Shown here: positions 53,883 through 62,470 of the stretch, piece by piece
How positions within the stretch are numbered: position 1 is the first letter of the stretch
How the letters are laid out: every line of letters starts with the position of its first letter
Assembly: GCA_029974835.1 (NCBI GenBank)
Contig: JARKQN010000064.1
Coordinates: forward strand, 1 to 62,470
DNA length: 62,470 bases
DNA from: Bacteroidales bacterium
Lineage (GTDB): Bacteria > Bacteroidota > Bacteroidia > Bacteroidales > VadinHA17
Direction of reading: 5' to 3'
Program-made: the position numbers and the translations under genes
The notes under the pieces: generated by a model
What the model was told of the DNA's origin: nothing
Database searches by the model: none
Seen by the model: only the letters and a program-made list of their open reading frames with translations

Positions 53883-54533
53883 TCAGATAATAAGCTTAAC
53901 TGCCATAGCCGACAATAAGTCGGCGCCTGTCTGGGCCAGGTCACTAATCTTTTCCAGATGGTGAATAATATAGCGCAGATGAGCCTTGCGGGCCAGGTCA
54001 ATTTCATGCATCTCATGAAAAATCTTTCTTTTTATCCGGTAGGCTATTTTATCCGTTTCACTCTCGAAATAATAGACCTTGAGCAGCTTTTCGCGAACGG
54101 TATGGGGAGCCCTGAAGTACGCCCTTACTGCCGGCAGCAGCTCTTCCGCCGCATTTGCCGAGGATTCGTTGAGATTTATCATTATCTCACCAAGAGACGA
54201 GGGAATCTGAGGTATTTCTATGTCAAACTCATACATTGAGCTTTTTATACCGTCCATTATCTCATCAAGTTCCTCGATCAGTTTCACCACATCCTCCCTG
54301 TGCTGCGGAAGTATGGAATAGGTTATCATCTCATTCTCAATCTCGCGCTGCAGCCTGTCGGCAATTGCTTCAAGCTGATCAACCTTTCCAAGGTGAGTGG
54401 AAAAAGCTTCCATATCGCCTTTTATGTACGATTTTATGCCTTCCCTGAAGACAAGTATTCCCAGATCGATATTATCGATGAATTCGTCAATCTTTACAAT
54501 CGTTCGTTTGGAGTTCCTGTTAAAAATGGACAT
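53883..54533 (-). CDS. DUF47 (PhoU-like) protein, partner of PiT
   Basis: 216 residues, all helical. VKIDEFIDNIDLGILVFREGIKSY and EAIADRLQREIENEMITYSILP, then the second repeated half with LRYIIHHLEKISDLAQTGADLL, are typical of DUF47/PhoU-like three-helix bundles that bind iron or manganese clusters. It likely modulates the PiT carrier encoded next. Confidence 0.92.
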   Translation of the reverse strand: MSIFNRNSKRTIVKIDEFIDNIDLGILVFREGIKSYIKGDMEAFSTHLGKVDQLEAIADRLQREIENEMITYSILPQHREDVVKLIEELDEIMDGIKSSMYEFDIEIPQIPSSLGEIMINLNESSANAAEELLPAVRAYFRAPHTVREKLLKVYYFESETDKIAYRIKRKIFHEMHEIDLARKAHLRYIIHHLEKISDLAQTGADLLSAMAVKLII

Positions 54534-54613
54534 GCCTGCCTTGTTTTTGGGGTTAATTGCTCAAAGTTATAAATAGGTTTTAATTCCTGTAATCTTTATT
54601 AAGGTTGACGCTC

Positions 54614-55984
54614 TCAGAACTCGATTATTCTCTCGACCCTGTTGTGGCTGAGGTAGCTTTTTATTATTGAAATTATGTCACTGTTTTCCTCTGCATGTTT
54701 TATGCAGTCGTGCAGTGCGTCGAGCCCGAAGCCGGCGCAGTCTATGTCGAAATACCCGTAGCCTTCAAACCTGCCGTTCAGAATTTTCACGACGCTTCTC
54801 TCCATGTCATTTCTTCCCCTGTCGATGATAAAATAACTTCCGGCTTTCATCAGGAACTCATCCCGTGCCTGCAAGGCTCTCTGGTTATAGCTTTCAGGAC
54901 TCTCCTTTCCGCAGCAGGCACCCCGGCACATACCGACCTGGTAATGAAAACAGCATCCATGGGTTTCATACAGTCCGGCAAGTTTCTGGCAGAGTTCATA
55001 TTTTTCCGTCAGGTATTCAAGTTTTGACCTTGCGTTCTCCTTTGAAGGGAAGATGGCAAGGTGATTTTTTCTGCCCTTCAGGGTACCGAGGCTGAATACG
55101 AGGTATCCGTCGTCATTTGTTGAGAGGAAAATACCCCACCTGCTGCCCTGCCGTCTTTGTGCCCTGTTATACAACGGTTTGAGTGACTTTATCTCGTACG
55201 ATTCACGAATAAGTGCTATTAATTCGCTTCCGGTCACTTCCCATGAAATATCAGCAACCGCATCCCTCATCTCCATTGCCCTGCCGGATGTATTGTTCGA
55301 CAAGTGCGAAGAGATCCTTTCATAAAGATTATTGCTTTTACCAACGTAAATTATGTTACCTTTCTCATCGTGAAAATAATAGACCCCTGGCTCTTCCGGA
55401 AGCATGTCAATCTTTGATACATCAAGCAACGGGTTCAGTTTGGCCAGCCTGGTATTACCCGTTATGCATCTCCCCTCCTTATTGAGCCTTTTATCGGCCT
55501 CAAGGCACATTTCGAAGAGTCTTGCAGTTGCAAGGGCATCACCCGCAGCCCTGTGGCGGCCGTTTATCTGTATGCCGAGTTCACGGCATATATTCCCCAG
55601 TCCGTATGAGCTGTACCCCGGAAAGAGCTTCCGGCTCAGAGCCACCGTGTCGAGCAGTTTCCTCCTGTAATTATAGCCGAGAGCCTTAAACTCCTCACGC
55701 AGGAACGAATAGTCAAATTTTGCATTATGAGCGACAAATATCCTTCCCTCTGTAAGCTCAATTATAGTACGTGCAATCTCATAGAATTTCGGGGCATCCT
55801 CCACCATCTCGTTGGTAATTCCCGTAATGTTGGTTATAAACCACGGAATATTTCTTTCGGGGTTGACAAGAGAGACAAATTCCCCCGTCACTTTCTCGCC
55901 GTCGTGCAGAATGACGGCTATCTCGGTTATCTTTTCAAGCCTGGCGCTGCCGCCCGTAGTCTCTATGTCGACTATTGCATACAT
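54614..55984 (-). CDS. DnaQ-type 3'-5' exonuclease fused to GIY-YIG nuclease domain
   Basis: 456 residues. Residues 1-165 are an exonuclease: DIETTG, FVAHNAKFDYSFLREE, GRHRAAGDALATARL (DEDDh). Residues about 195-285 are UvrC/Cho-like GIY-YIG: EPGVYYFHDEKGNIIYVGKS and LYERISSHL. The rest resembles the UvrC-related tail with GCCFHYQVGMCRGACCGKE, a Cys-rich part. This fused form is widespread and is thought to act in DNA repair. Not coupled to neighbours. Confidence 0.93.
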   Translation of the reverse strand: MYAIVDIETTGGSARLEKITEIAVILHDGEKVTGEFVSLVNPERNIPWFITNITGITNEMVEDAPKFYEIARTIIELTEGRIFVAHNAKFDYSFLREEFKALGYNYRRKLLDTVALSRKLFPGYSSYGLGNICRELGIQINGRHRAAGDALATARLFEMCLEADKRLNKEGRCITGNTRLAKLNPLLDVSKIDMLPEEPGVYYFHDEKGNIIYVGKSNNLYERISSHLSNNTSGRAMEMRDAVADISWEVTGSELIALIRESYEIKSLKPLYNRAQRRQGSRWGIFLSTNDDGYLVFSLGTLKGRKNHLAIFPSKENARSKLEYLTEKYELCQKLAGLYETHGCCFHYQVGMCRGACCGKESPESYNQRALQARDEFLMKAGSYFIIDRGRNDMERSVVKILNGRFEGYGYFDIDCAGFGLDALHDCIKHAEENSDIISIIKSYLSHNRVERIIEF

Positions 55985-56102
55985 CTCCGGTAACCGGTTC
56001 CTTTCCGTCTGCTAATTTAATATTTCTGATCTCTTTCGTGAGTGAAATCCGGTGGTTTATCATTAACAAATGCCGATAATGTTTAATATGTCCGCTATTG
56101 AT

Positions 56103-56110
56103 TAATTTTG
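56103..56110 (+). promoter_or_regulatory. Bacteroidota -7 box ahead of the aminotransferase gene
   Basis: TAATTTTG matches TAnnTTTG; it is 14 bp before the ATG at 56125 and overlaps the reading frame of an upstream TTG, which supports the ATG as start. No convincing -33 TTG was seen. Confidence 0.5.
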
Positions 56111-56124
56111 CAAAAACTTTGGTC

Positions 56125-56961
56125 ATGACTGAGTGCTACGGAAATTTCTTTATTCATAACGGGGAATTGCAACCTGCCGAGTTTTTCGACAACTCGCTTG
56201 TATATGAAGGAGAATCGGTTTATGAAGTACTGAGGATGACCAGGGGTGTACCATGGTTCCTCAACGACCACCTTGAACGTCTCAGGGGAAGCGCAAAAGC
56301 AAGAAGAAAAGTGATGCTCGTTACGCCCGATCAGATCCGTGACGATATCGTCAGTCTGTCGAAAGCCGAAAAGAAAAAAGAGGTAAATCTCAAAATAGTT
56401 TTCAACTACAACGGACGTTCAGCCAACTATCTGCTCTATTACATCGAACCCGTCTATCCCGACAGGGAACAATATGAAAAAGGCGTTAAAGGGGTTTTCT
56501 TCCACGCCGAAAGAAAAGACCCCGGCACCAAGATTATCAACCACGGGCTTCGCTCGGAAATATATCATAAGCTGATTCTCGAAACGGCCTATGAAGCCCT
56601 TCTTGTGAACAGGGAAGGATTTATTACCGAGGGAAGCAGATCGAATATTTTCTTTATACGCGACAATGTACTTTATACTGCACCTGATAAAATGGTGCTT
56701 GGAGGGATAACAAGAAAACATATTCTTGATATCTGCGCGGAAACAGGTATCAGAGTGGTTTTTGAGCCGGTTAAAGAATCAGATATCGGAAATTTCAGTT
56801 CGGTTTTCATGACGGGTACCTCGCCGATAGTGCTTCCTTTCAGGCTGATCGGGAATCTCTTTTTCGACCCCGGAGACCCGATTATACCAAAACTCAGAAA
56901 TCTTTATATAAAGAGGGCAGGAAAAAGCATGGAAGAGTTCAGAAACCGTGGGGGAAAATAG
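56125..56961 (+). CDS. Aminotransferase class IV (branched-chain/D-amino acid/ADCL type)
   Basis: 278 residues from the ATG at 56125 (TTG at 56098 would add nine). PLP fold type IV: NSLVYEGESVYEVLRM, the lysine motif TKIINHGLRSEIYHK, LLVNREGFITEGSRSNIFFI and TAPDKMVLGGITRKHIL. It could be a branched-chain, D-alanine-type or aminodeoxychorismate-lyase-like enzyme; sequence does not decide. Solitary. Confidence 0.9.
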   Translation: MTECYGNFFIHNGELQPAEFFDNSLVYEGESVYEVLRMTRGVPWFLNDHLERLRGSAKARRKVMLVTPDQIRDDIVSLSKAEKKKEVNLKIVFNYNGRSANYLLYYIEPVYPDREQYEKGVKGVFFHAERKDPGTKIINHGLRSEIYHKLILETAYEALLVNREGFITEGSRSNIFFIRDNVLYTAPDKMVLGGITRKHILDICAETGIRVVFEPVKESDIGNFSSVFMTGTSPIVLPFRLIGNLFFDPGDPIIPKLRNLYIKRAGKSMEEFRNRGGK

Positions 56962-56993
56962 AAGAACGGAAGATAAATATTCATTATTTACGC

Positions 56994-57001
56994 TACCTTT
57001 G
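56994..57001 (+). promoter_or_regulatory. Bacteroidota -7 box ahead of the 57023 gene
   Basis: TACCTTTG, followed by C, is a perfect TAnnTTTG element 21 bp before the ATG at 57023. A good -33 box is not seen. Confidence 0.6.
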
Positions 57002-57022
57002 CGGCATTAAAAACAGATAATT

Positions 57023-57322
57023 ATGGCAAGCAAAAAGGAACTTAAGAAAGATATAGACAACCAGGTGTTTGGCCTGATTTCGGACTCTCTTCTGTTTATG
57101 AGTCTGCACCCCGATCAGGATGCCGAAGAAGTAAGCGCCGTTGTACACGAAGCTGTGACGCTCAGAAACAATCTGATAGAAAGGGTAAACAACTTTGGGC
57201 AGAAGGATGATCCCAAAGCAGTGAAGCTCCACTTCAAAACAATAAAATCAGACCTCAGCGAGGGGATGGACAAACTCTGCAAAAAGCTCAGCTCTCTCAG
57301 CTCCGGGAAGAAAAAGAAGTGA
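57023..57322 (+). CDS. Small charged conserved protein, 99 residues
   Basis: Lysine/aspartate-rich helical protein: SKKELKKDIDNQVFGLISDSLLFMSL, VVHEAVTLRNNLIERVNN, ending GKKKK. I know similar short proteins in Bacteroidota only as hypothetical. Its promoter is visible just upstream. The 3' end overlaps the radical SAM gene on the opposite strand by 26 bp. Confidence 0.7.
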   Translation: MASKKELKKDIDNQVFGLISDSLLFMSLHPDQDAEEVSAVVHEAVTLRNNLIERVNNFGQKDDPKAVKLHFKTIKSDLSEGMDKLCKKLSSLSSGKKKK

Positions 57323-58301
57323 AATGCCTGTAAATCTCCATCCCGCATGAAGAGCACCTGTTACCCTTCAGTCCGGGATGGCTTACGCTGTACCCTGACC
57401 TCCTTGTAACTGTATTTTTACACCTTGGACAATATGTGTCCTGCCCCGCTGCTCCGGGAAGATTTCCGACGTACACATAGTTAAGATGACTGCGTGCGGT
57501 ATCGTAAAGCCTTTGCAGAGTCTCTTCCGGTGTAACCGGGTCATTTCTTTTATACATGGGGAAATAGCGGCTAAGGTGAAGGGGTACATCTCTGCCAAGC
57601 TCGCCTGCAATCCATGAGGCTTCTTCTATCATCTCAGCCACACTGTCGTTTCGTCCCGGTATTATCAGGGTGGTTATTTCGAGATGCCTGCCCGACCGTG
57701 CAATAATCTGAAGGGCTTTCTTTACCGGGTCGAGCGACGCCCCGGCAAGACGCCTGTAGAAATCGTTGCTGAAAGCTTTAAGATCGACATTGAAAGCATC
57801 AATAAACCCAAGGTACTCATGTAAAGTCTTCTCCGACACATAACCGTTGGTAACCATTACCGTCGACTGGCCGGCCTTTTTTACAAGAAGAGCTACATCC
57901 TTGACATATTCATACCATATCACCGGTTCGTTATATGTAAAAGCCACCCCGATGTTACGCTCATCTTTCAGTGATCTGTTCAGTATCTCTTCAGGTCTTA
58001 CCCTTTCAGCCTCACCTGTGATAATATTCTGTGAAATATGATAATTCTGGCAGAAATCGCATCGCATATTGCATCCCCACGAGCCGATTGAGAGAATTTT
58101 ACTGCCGGGAAAGAAATGGTAAAGAGGCTTTTTTTCAATGGGATCCAGCGCATAACCTGAAATTACCCCCCAGGTAAGAAGTTCAATCTTTCCGCCCGTA
58201 TTCTTTCTGACGCCGCAAATGCCTGTTGCCCCCTCGCCGATCCGGCACATATGCGGACAAATTGTGCATTCAACCCTGCCTCTGTCACCTTCGGTCTTCA
58301 T
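57297..58301 (-). CDS. amrS: AmmeMemoRadiSam-system radical SAM enzyme (PflA-like)
   Basis: 334 residues. N-terminal CTICPHMCRIGEGATGICGVR (Cys-rich), then LTWGVISGYALDPIEKKPLYHFFPG and the radical SAM cluster CNMRCDFC (Cx3Cx2C) in GSWGCNMRCDFCQNY. C-terminal zinc-ribbon-like parts (YCPRCKN; NRCSSCGMEI). The name comes from AMMECR1 and MEMO1 homologues usually encoded nearby; none is in the window. Substrate not known. Confidence 0.9.
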   Translation of the reverse strand: MKTEGDRGRVECTICPHMCRIGEGATGICGVRKNTGGKIELLTWGVISGYALDPIEKKPLYHFFPGSKILSIGSWGCNMRCDFCQNYHISQNIITGEAERVRPEEILNRSLKDERNIGVAFTYNEPVIWYEYVKDVALLVKKAGQSTVMVTNGYVSEKTLHEYLGFIDAFNVDLKAFSNDFYRRLAGASLDPVKKALQIIARSGRHLEITTLIIPGRNDSVAEMIEEASWIAGELGRDVPLHLSRYFPMYKRNDPVTPEETLQRLYDTARSHLNYVYVGNLPGAAGQDTYCPRCKNTVTRRSGYSVSHPGLKGNRCSSCGMEIYRHFTSFSSRS

Positions 58302-58438
58302 TTAGAAGATTAATTTACAGCAAAATTAATCTGTTTCATTATGTTTGCAAGTAATACTTATCTTCGTGTCGGTCAGGATTAACCCTTAACGCCCGGATAA
58401 AGTGAAATGAAAAAACATGTTGTTTAATACCGGATTGT

Positions 58439-59146
58439 ATGAATGAAATTATTATCCGCCTCAGGAAAGAGATGGCTCTCAGGGCCGACCCCGATTTCAA
58501 AAAGAGCCAGGAAAAGTTTTTCAGGGAGGAAGTGACACTTTACGGACTGAAAAACAGCGAGGTTCATAAGATGGCAGCGGAGTTTTTCAGGGCGCTTCCT
58601 GAAAAGAACAAAAAGGCAGTATTTGATCTTTGCGAAGACCTATGGCAGTCGGGGTATGCCGAGGAAGGCTTCATTGCCTGCGACTGGTCGTACAAAGTCA
58701 GAAAGGAGTATACCCCCGGCGATTTTACGATATTTGAAAAGTGGGTGAATAATTACATTACAAACTGGGCCACATGCGACACGCTCTGCAATCATACAGT
58801 CGGAACACTTGTTGAAATGTACCCTGAATGTATTAAAGGATTGAAAAGATGGGCTAAAAGCAGCAACCGGTGGATGCGTCGCGCCTCAGCAGTAACCCTG
58901 ATTGTGCCTGCCCGGAAAGGGTTGTTCCCTGATGATATATTTGATATTGCTGAAATTTTGCTGACCGACAGCGATGACCTTGTTCAGAAAGGTTATGGAT
59001 GGATGCTTAAGGCCGCAAGCGAGGCCCACCTGAATGATGTATATAAATTTGTGACGGACAGGAAGAGTGTTATGCCACGTACTGCATACAGGTACGCAAT
59101 TGAAAAAATGCCTCCTGCGATGAGGGCGGAGGCCATGAAGAAATAA
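58439..59146 (+). CDS. DNA alkylation repair protein (AlkC/AlkD-like HEAT repeats)
   Basis: 235 residues, wholly helical. FFREEVTLYGLKNSEVHKMA and RRASAVTLIVPARKGLF resemble the DNA alkylation repair HEAT-repeat glycosylase fold. The catalytic Asp/Trp region (NYITNWATCDTLCNHTVG) agrees with AlkD-like enzymes that remove alkylated bases. Not in an operon. Confidence 0.9.
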   Translation: MNEIIIRLRKEMALRADPDFKKSQEKFFREEVTLYGLKNSEVHKMAAEFFRALPEKNKKAVFDLCEDLWQSGYAEEGFIACDWSYKVRKEYTPGDFTIFEKWVNNYITNWATCDTLCNHTVGTLVEMYPECIKGLKRWAKSSNRWMRRASAVTLIVPARKGLFPDDIFDIAEILLTDSDDLVQKGYGWMLKAASEAHLNDVYKFVTDRKSVMPRTAYRYAIEKMPPAMRAEAMKK

Positions 59147-59179
59147 TCCAGTCACAGATTCTTATTATTCTACTGTTTG

Positions 59180-59187
59180 TAACTTTG
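59180..59187 (+). promoter_or_regulatory. Bacteroidota -7 box ahead of ggt
   Basis: TAACTTTG matches TAnnTTTG. It includes the TTG at 59185 which would otherwise be a start, so translation must begin downstream; GTG at 59206 is the next choice and gives a signal peptide. Confidence 0.6.
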
Positions 59188-59205
59188 CCAATAAAACCTG
59201 AAGAA

Positions 59206-60894
59206 GTGAAAATATTTCTCTCAATCATCCCATTATTATTTATTCCGGTTATGTTAACATCGCAGGACAGGGTTGCAGGCAGGGGGTTTGCCACCAGGTC
59301 GGAAGTTATAGCACGCAACGGTATGGCAGCCACCAGTCACCCCTTGGCAACGCAGGTTGCCCTCGATATTCTGAAGAAAGGCGGCAATGCCTTTGACGCG
59401 GCCATAGCGGCAAACGCCGTTCTGGGTCTTATGGAACCAACAGGCTGCGGTATCGGCGGCGACCTTTTTGCCATTATATGGAGCGCCGAAAAGGGCAAAC
59501 TCTACGGTCTTAATGCAAGCGGACGCTCACCCCGGTCGCTCACCCTTGAATATTTCAGGGAAAACAAAATTGACAGAATTCCCTCCTACGGCCCATTGTC
59601 AGTTTCAGTGCCCGGATGCGTCGACGGATGGTATGAAATAAACGGCATGTTCGGCAAAATGGCCATGAGCGATTTGCTTCAGCCAGCCATCAATTACGCA
59701 CGCGAAGGCTTTCCGGTGACAGAAGTGATCGGAGCAGCCTTAAAAAGAAATACGCAAACACTTCAGAATTACCCGAATATCAGGGAAGTATATATGCCGG
59801 GCGGAAAGGCCCCCGAAAAGGGCGAGATATTCAGAAATCCTCTTCTTGCCGGCACCCTTGAGAAGATTGCAAAGGGAGGCCGCAATGAGTTTTACAGGGG
59901 CAGCATAGCAAAGGCCATCGATGCCTTTATGAAGCAGCAGGGAGGATTTCTTTCGTACGACGACCTGGCCCGCCACCATTCCGAATGGATTGAGCCCGTA
60001 AGTACCACTTACAGAGGTTATGAGGTATGGGAGCTTCCGCCTAACGGGCAGGGTATCGTGACTCTGCAGATGCTGAATATCCTGGAGGGGTACAACCTGG
60101 CAGAGATGGGTTTCGGATCGGCTGAATACATGCACCTTTTCACTGAGGCCAAAAAGCTTGCTTTCGAGGATCGCGCACGTTATTACGCCGACCCTGTATT
60201 TTACAAAACACCTGTTGCACAGCTAATCTCCAAGAAATATGCAGCCGAGAGAAGAAAGCTTATCAATCCCGACAGGGCGGCACAGGTTTATCAGCCCGGC
60301 AGAATCGAACCTGCAAACACAATCTACCTGACAGTGGCCGACCGGTATGGCAATATGATATCGCTGATACAGAGCAATTACCGGGGCATGGGATCGGGAA
60401 TGTGTCCGACCGGACTCGGGTTTGTATTGCAGGACCGTGGTGAGAGCTTTTCCCTTGAGGAAGGGCATCCCAACTGCTATGCGCCGGGCAAGAGGCCTTT
60501 CCATACCATCATTCCGGCTTTTATTACCAGAGACGGGAAGCCGTGGATCAGTTTCGGGGTTATGGGCGGCGACATGCAGCCGCAGGGACATGTTCAGATA
60601 ATTGTCAACCTGATCGACTTTAAAATGAACCTCCAGGAAGCAGGCGATGCGCCGAGGATGTACCATACCAACTCCTCAGAACCCACAGGTGAGCAGATGC
60701 TCGACGGCGGCATACTGAACCTCGAAACGGGATTCGCATGGGACGAGATTCAGAAGCTGCTGAGAAAGGGACACAATATTCAGTATAACCTGGGAGGTTA
60801 CGGAGGTTACCAGGCCATAATGTGGGACGAAAAGAACAAAGTGTACTACGGCGCGTCCGAGTCGCGAAAGGACGGACAGGCGGCGGGGTACTGA
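59206..60894 (+). CDS. ggt: Gamma-glutamyltransferase, exported
   Basis: 562 residues from the GTG at 59206; the signal peptide is IFLSIIPLLFIPVMLTS. N-terminal GMAATSHPLATQVALDILKKGGNAFDAA, GGDLFAIIW, the autoprocessing site with Thr nucleophile in NTIYLTVADRYGNMIS, and GSGMCPTGLGFVLQDRG. It makes two chains by self-cleavage and moves or hydrolyses gamma-glutamyl groups such as those of glutathione in the periplasm. Ends near a GC-rich tandem repeat. Confidence 0.94.
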   Translation: MKIFLSIIPLLFIPVMLTSQDRVAGRGFATRSEVIARNGMAATSHPLATQVALDILKKGGNAFDAAIAANAVLGLMEPTGCGIGGDLFAIIWSAEKGKLYGLNASGRSPRSLTLEYFRENKIDRIPSYGPLSVSVPGCVDGWYEINGMFGKMAMSDLLQPAINYAREGFPVTEVIGAALKRNTQTLQNYPNIREVYMPGGKAPEKGEIFRNPLLAGTLEKIAKGGRNEFYRGSIAKAIDAFMKQQGGFLSYDDLARHHSEWIEPVSTTYRGYEVWELPPNGQGIVTLQMLNILEGYNLAEMGFGSAEYMHLFTEAKKLAFEDRARYYADPVFYKTPVAQLISKKYAAERRKLINPDRAAQVYQPGRIEPANTIYLTVADRYGNMISLIQSNYRGMGSGMCPTGLGFVLQDRGESFSLEEGHPNCYAPGKRPFHTIIPAFITRDGKPWISFGVMGGDMQPQGHVQIIVNLIDFKMNLQEAGDAPRMYHTNSSEPTGEQMLDGGILNLETGFAWDEIQKLLRKGHNIQYNLGGYGGYQAIMWDEKNKVYYGASESRKDGQAAGY

Positions 60895-60895
60895 G

Positions 60896-60947
60896 GGCGC
60901 AGGGCTCATAGCGCAGGGCGCAGAGCGCAGGGCGCAGGGCGCAGAGT
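60896..60947 (+). repeat. Tandem GCGCAGGG/GCGCAGAG repeat
   Basis: About six to seven copies of the 8-bp unit GCGCAG(G/A)G with small interruptions, directly after the ggt stop codon. The rest of the gap to 61222 shows no gene and gets A+T-rich toward the LDH start. Confidence 0.8.
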
Positions 60948-61222
60948 GAAGGGATACCTGAAAAAGCCGGATTGCCAGGGGATGGCAGAAGTACTGTGGT
61001 ATATTAATTCAACGTAAAAACCTATATCCGGTCGACAGCAGTTTTGTATATCCTGAGAGATACCCGCATAACTTTTGTTTTCATAATAATTCCGGAATGT
61101 GTTCGTAACGGAATCTTCAAACTGACAGCAAGATACAGATATCGTTTAACCGGCAGATAATTCGTCAGTGAACTATTATCCTCCCGGATAGTTTATTTAT
61201 AAGAACAAGAAAATAACAGAGT

Positions 61223-62182
61223 ATGAGTAACACGAAAACCCTTACTGAAAGAAGGAAAGTTGTTATAATCGGTGCAGGAGCTGTAGGGTCAACTTATGCA
61301 TATGCCTTAGCCCAGAGCGGTATAGCTGATGAAATTGTACTGACTGACAGGAATGAGGAACTTGCCAGAGGGCAGGTTTCCGACCTTGTTCACGGGCAGC
61401 CTTTCTTTCCGACTGTAAAAATCAGGCAGGGATCGGCATCTGATTATGCTGATGCGAACCTCATTGTAATAACTGCAGGCGCCGCCCAGAAGTCGGGGGA
61501 AACCCGGCTCGACCTGCTGAAAAAGAATGCCGCAATTACCGGATCGCTCGCAGAAGAGATAGCAGGTACCGGATCTAACGGTATAATGCTGATTGTCAGC
61601 AATCCTGTTGATGTCCTCACATGGGTCGCACTCAAACGATCGGGATGGGAAAGAAACAGGGTTATTGGATCAGGTACGGTACTCGACAGTGCCAGGTTCA
61701 GGCATTTCATCGCCAGCCACTGCAGGGTTGATGTTCACAACGTTCATGCCTACATACTGGGCGAACATGGCGACAGCGAGGTGGCTGCATGGTCAATGAC
61801 CCACATCGGAGGAATACCCATTCAGAAATACTGCCCGCAGTGCGGAGGTTGTGAAGGGTGGGAAGAGAAACGGAAACAGATCGAAAAACATGTAAGGGAA
61901 TCTGCTTATCATATTATCAATGCAAAGGGCTCAACTCATTTTGCGGTAGGTATGGCACTTGTAAAAATCACGGCATCCATACTCAGGTCACAGAATTCCG
62001 TACTTACAGTTTCGGCATTTCTCGATGGCGAATACGGCCTGAGAGAGGTGTGCCTGTCAGTCCCTTCAGTAATTTCGGGAAACGGAGTGGAAAGGATAAT
62101 TGAAGGTCCTCTTTCGGAAGAAGAATCAGTATTGCTCAGGAAGTCTGCCGACATACTGAAAGAAGCCATCTCTTCACTTTAA
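61223..62182 (+). CDS. ldh: L-lactate dehydrogenase
   Basis: 319 residues. NAD-binding IIGAGAVGSTYA, specificity residue Q89 in GAAQKSGETR with Arg 95, catalytic His 182 in LGEHGDSEV, and the Arg of VLDSARFR. Gln at the specificity loop marks lactate rather than malate dehydrogenase. It turns pyruvate into L-lactate with NADH, in keeping with fermentation. A C-x2-C-x2-C stretch (CPQCGGC near 205) is a loop insertion. Confidence 0.96.
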   Translation: MSNTKTLTERRKVVIIGAGAVGSTYAYALAQSGIADEIVLTDRNEELARGQVSDLVHGQPFFPTVKIRQGSASDYADANLIVITAGAAQKSGETRLDLLKKNAAITGSLAEEIAGTGSNGIMLIVSNPVDVLTWVALKRSGWERNRVIGSGTVLDSARFRHFIASHCRVDVHNVHAYILGEHGDSEVAAWSMTHIGGIPIQKYCPQCGGCEGWEEKRKQIEKHVRESAYHIINAKGSTHFAVGMALVKITASILRSQNSVLTVSAFLDGEYGLREVCLSVPSVISGNGVERIIEGPLSEEESVLLRKSADILKEAISSL

Positions 62183-62470
62183 TGATGCTTTCTTTACTTC
62201 AAATCCTTTCTTGACTGGTTTCATGGAAAAATTCCGGTGATTCACTGATCCCAATTAATTTAAAATCGGATTTACATCGTATAACACGCGAAGCGCCGAT
62301 TTACTCCCGCGGGCCCGGCTAACACCAAATGACGCCCCGGGCCCTGAGAGACGCAAATGACCTTAAAAACAAATGGCACGCTGATGACGCGGATCCCGGC
62401 TGACCGGGAACGCGGATTGACGCGGATCTATTCCGGATTCTCCATGGATGAAATTTCCGTTTTTAAATTT
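62183..62470. other. Terminal non-coding stretch with GACGCGGAT repeats
   Basis: No gene visible to the end of the window. Contains several GACGCGGAT(C/T) copies near 62380-62430, a type of short dispersed repeat, and a CCGGGGCC-rich patch near 62340. Confidence 0.4.

Overview
The window looks like a chromosomal segment of a Bacteroidota bacterium, most likely an anaerobic or fermentative member of the Bacteroidales side of the phylum. Evidence: a complete Bat (MoxR/DUF58/BatA-BatB-BatC-BatD-BatE) operon, a serine-type sulfatase, GH76 and GH78-like enzymes, a DUF4105 protein, outer-membrane beta-barrels with Bacteroidota-style signal peptides, and several TAnnTTTG promoter -7 elements. No rRNA genes are present; one tRNA-Arg(TCT) is.

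Layout. 1-7 kb: the cut-off end of a TIM-barrel sugar isomerase/epimerase, a large exported peptidase-propeller-barrel protein, a proline-rich outer-membrane protein and a neurotransmitter:sodium symporter. 7.1-8.0 kb: a DUF559 (Vsr-like) nuclease gene embedded in GC-rich palindromic repeats. 8-16 kb: degradative enzymes (tannase/feruloyl esterase, GH76, GH78-like, sulfatase) and a broken FG-GAP gene, without SusC/SusD partners. 16.7-30.4 kb: an A+T-rich defence island, all on the + strand. 30.8-35.4 kb: small genes including an ADP-ribosylglycohydrolase and uracil-DNA glycosylase. 35.4-44.1 kb: the Bat operon on the - strand. 44.2-62.2 kb: ordinary housekeeping and exported enzymes (site-2 protease, exported PIMT, C69 and M49 peptidases, AraC regulator, DUF47/PiT phosphate transport, exonuclease-GIY-YIG fusion, class IV aminotransferase, AmmeMemoRadiSam-type radical SAM enzyme, DNA alkylation repair, gamma-glutamyltransferase, lactate dehydrogenase).

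The most interesting part is the island. It holds (i) a 204-aa unknown; (ii) a membrane-anchored PD-(D/E)XK nuclease joined to two WYL-like domains; (iii) a 341-bp relic of an IS3-family element; (iv) a 467-aa cysteine-cluster protein of unknown function; (v) a type I restriction-modification locus (hsdR, hsdM, hsdS) with a phospholipase-D-like gene between hsdR and hsdM; and (vi) a two-gene operon, overlapping ATGA, coding for a SMEK-like nuclease domain fused to an APAZ-like region followed by a short prokaryotic Argonaute (MID-PIWI, catalytic residues missing). The last pair has the architecture of the short-pAgo abortive defence systems (SPARTA/SPARSA/SPARDA type), with an effector domain that I do not recognise among TIR, SIR2 or DUF4365. 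It is the best candidate for an undescribed system.

The Bat operon is continuous from the MoxR ATPase to BatE with gaps of about 1-14 bp in its core, and its BatC has a 24-glutamine tract. Dispersed elements (DUF559-flanking hairpins, a 281-bp MITE-like element at 50.1-50.4 kb, GCGCAGGG tandem repeats, a GTTGGGCTCAA repeat cluster) mark most of the longer intergenic stretches. All functional assignments rest on reading motifs by eye; no database search was possible.
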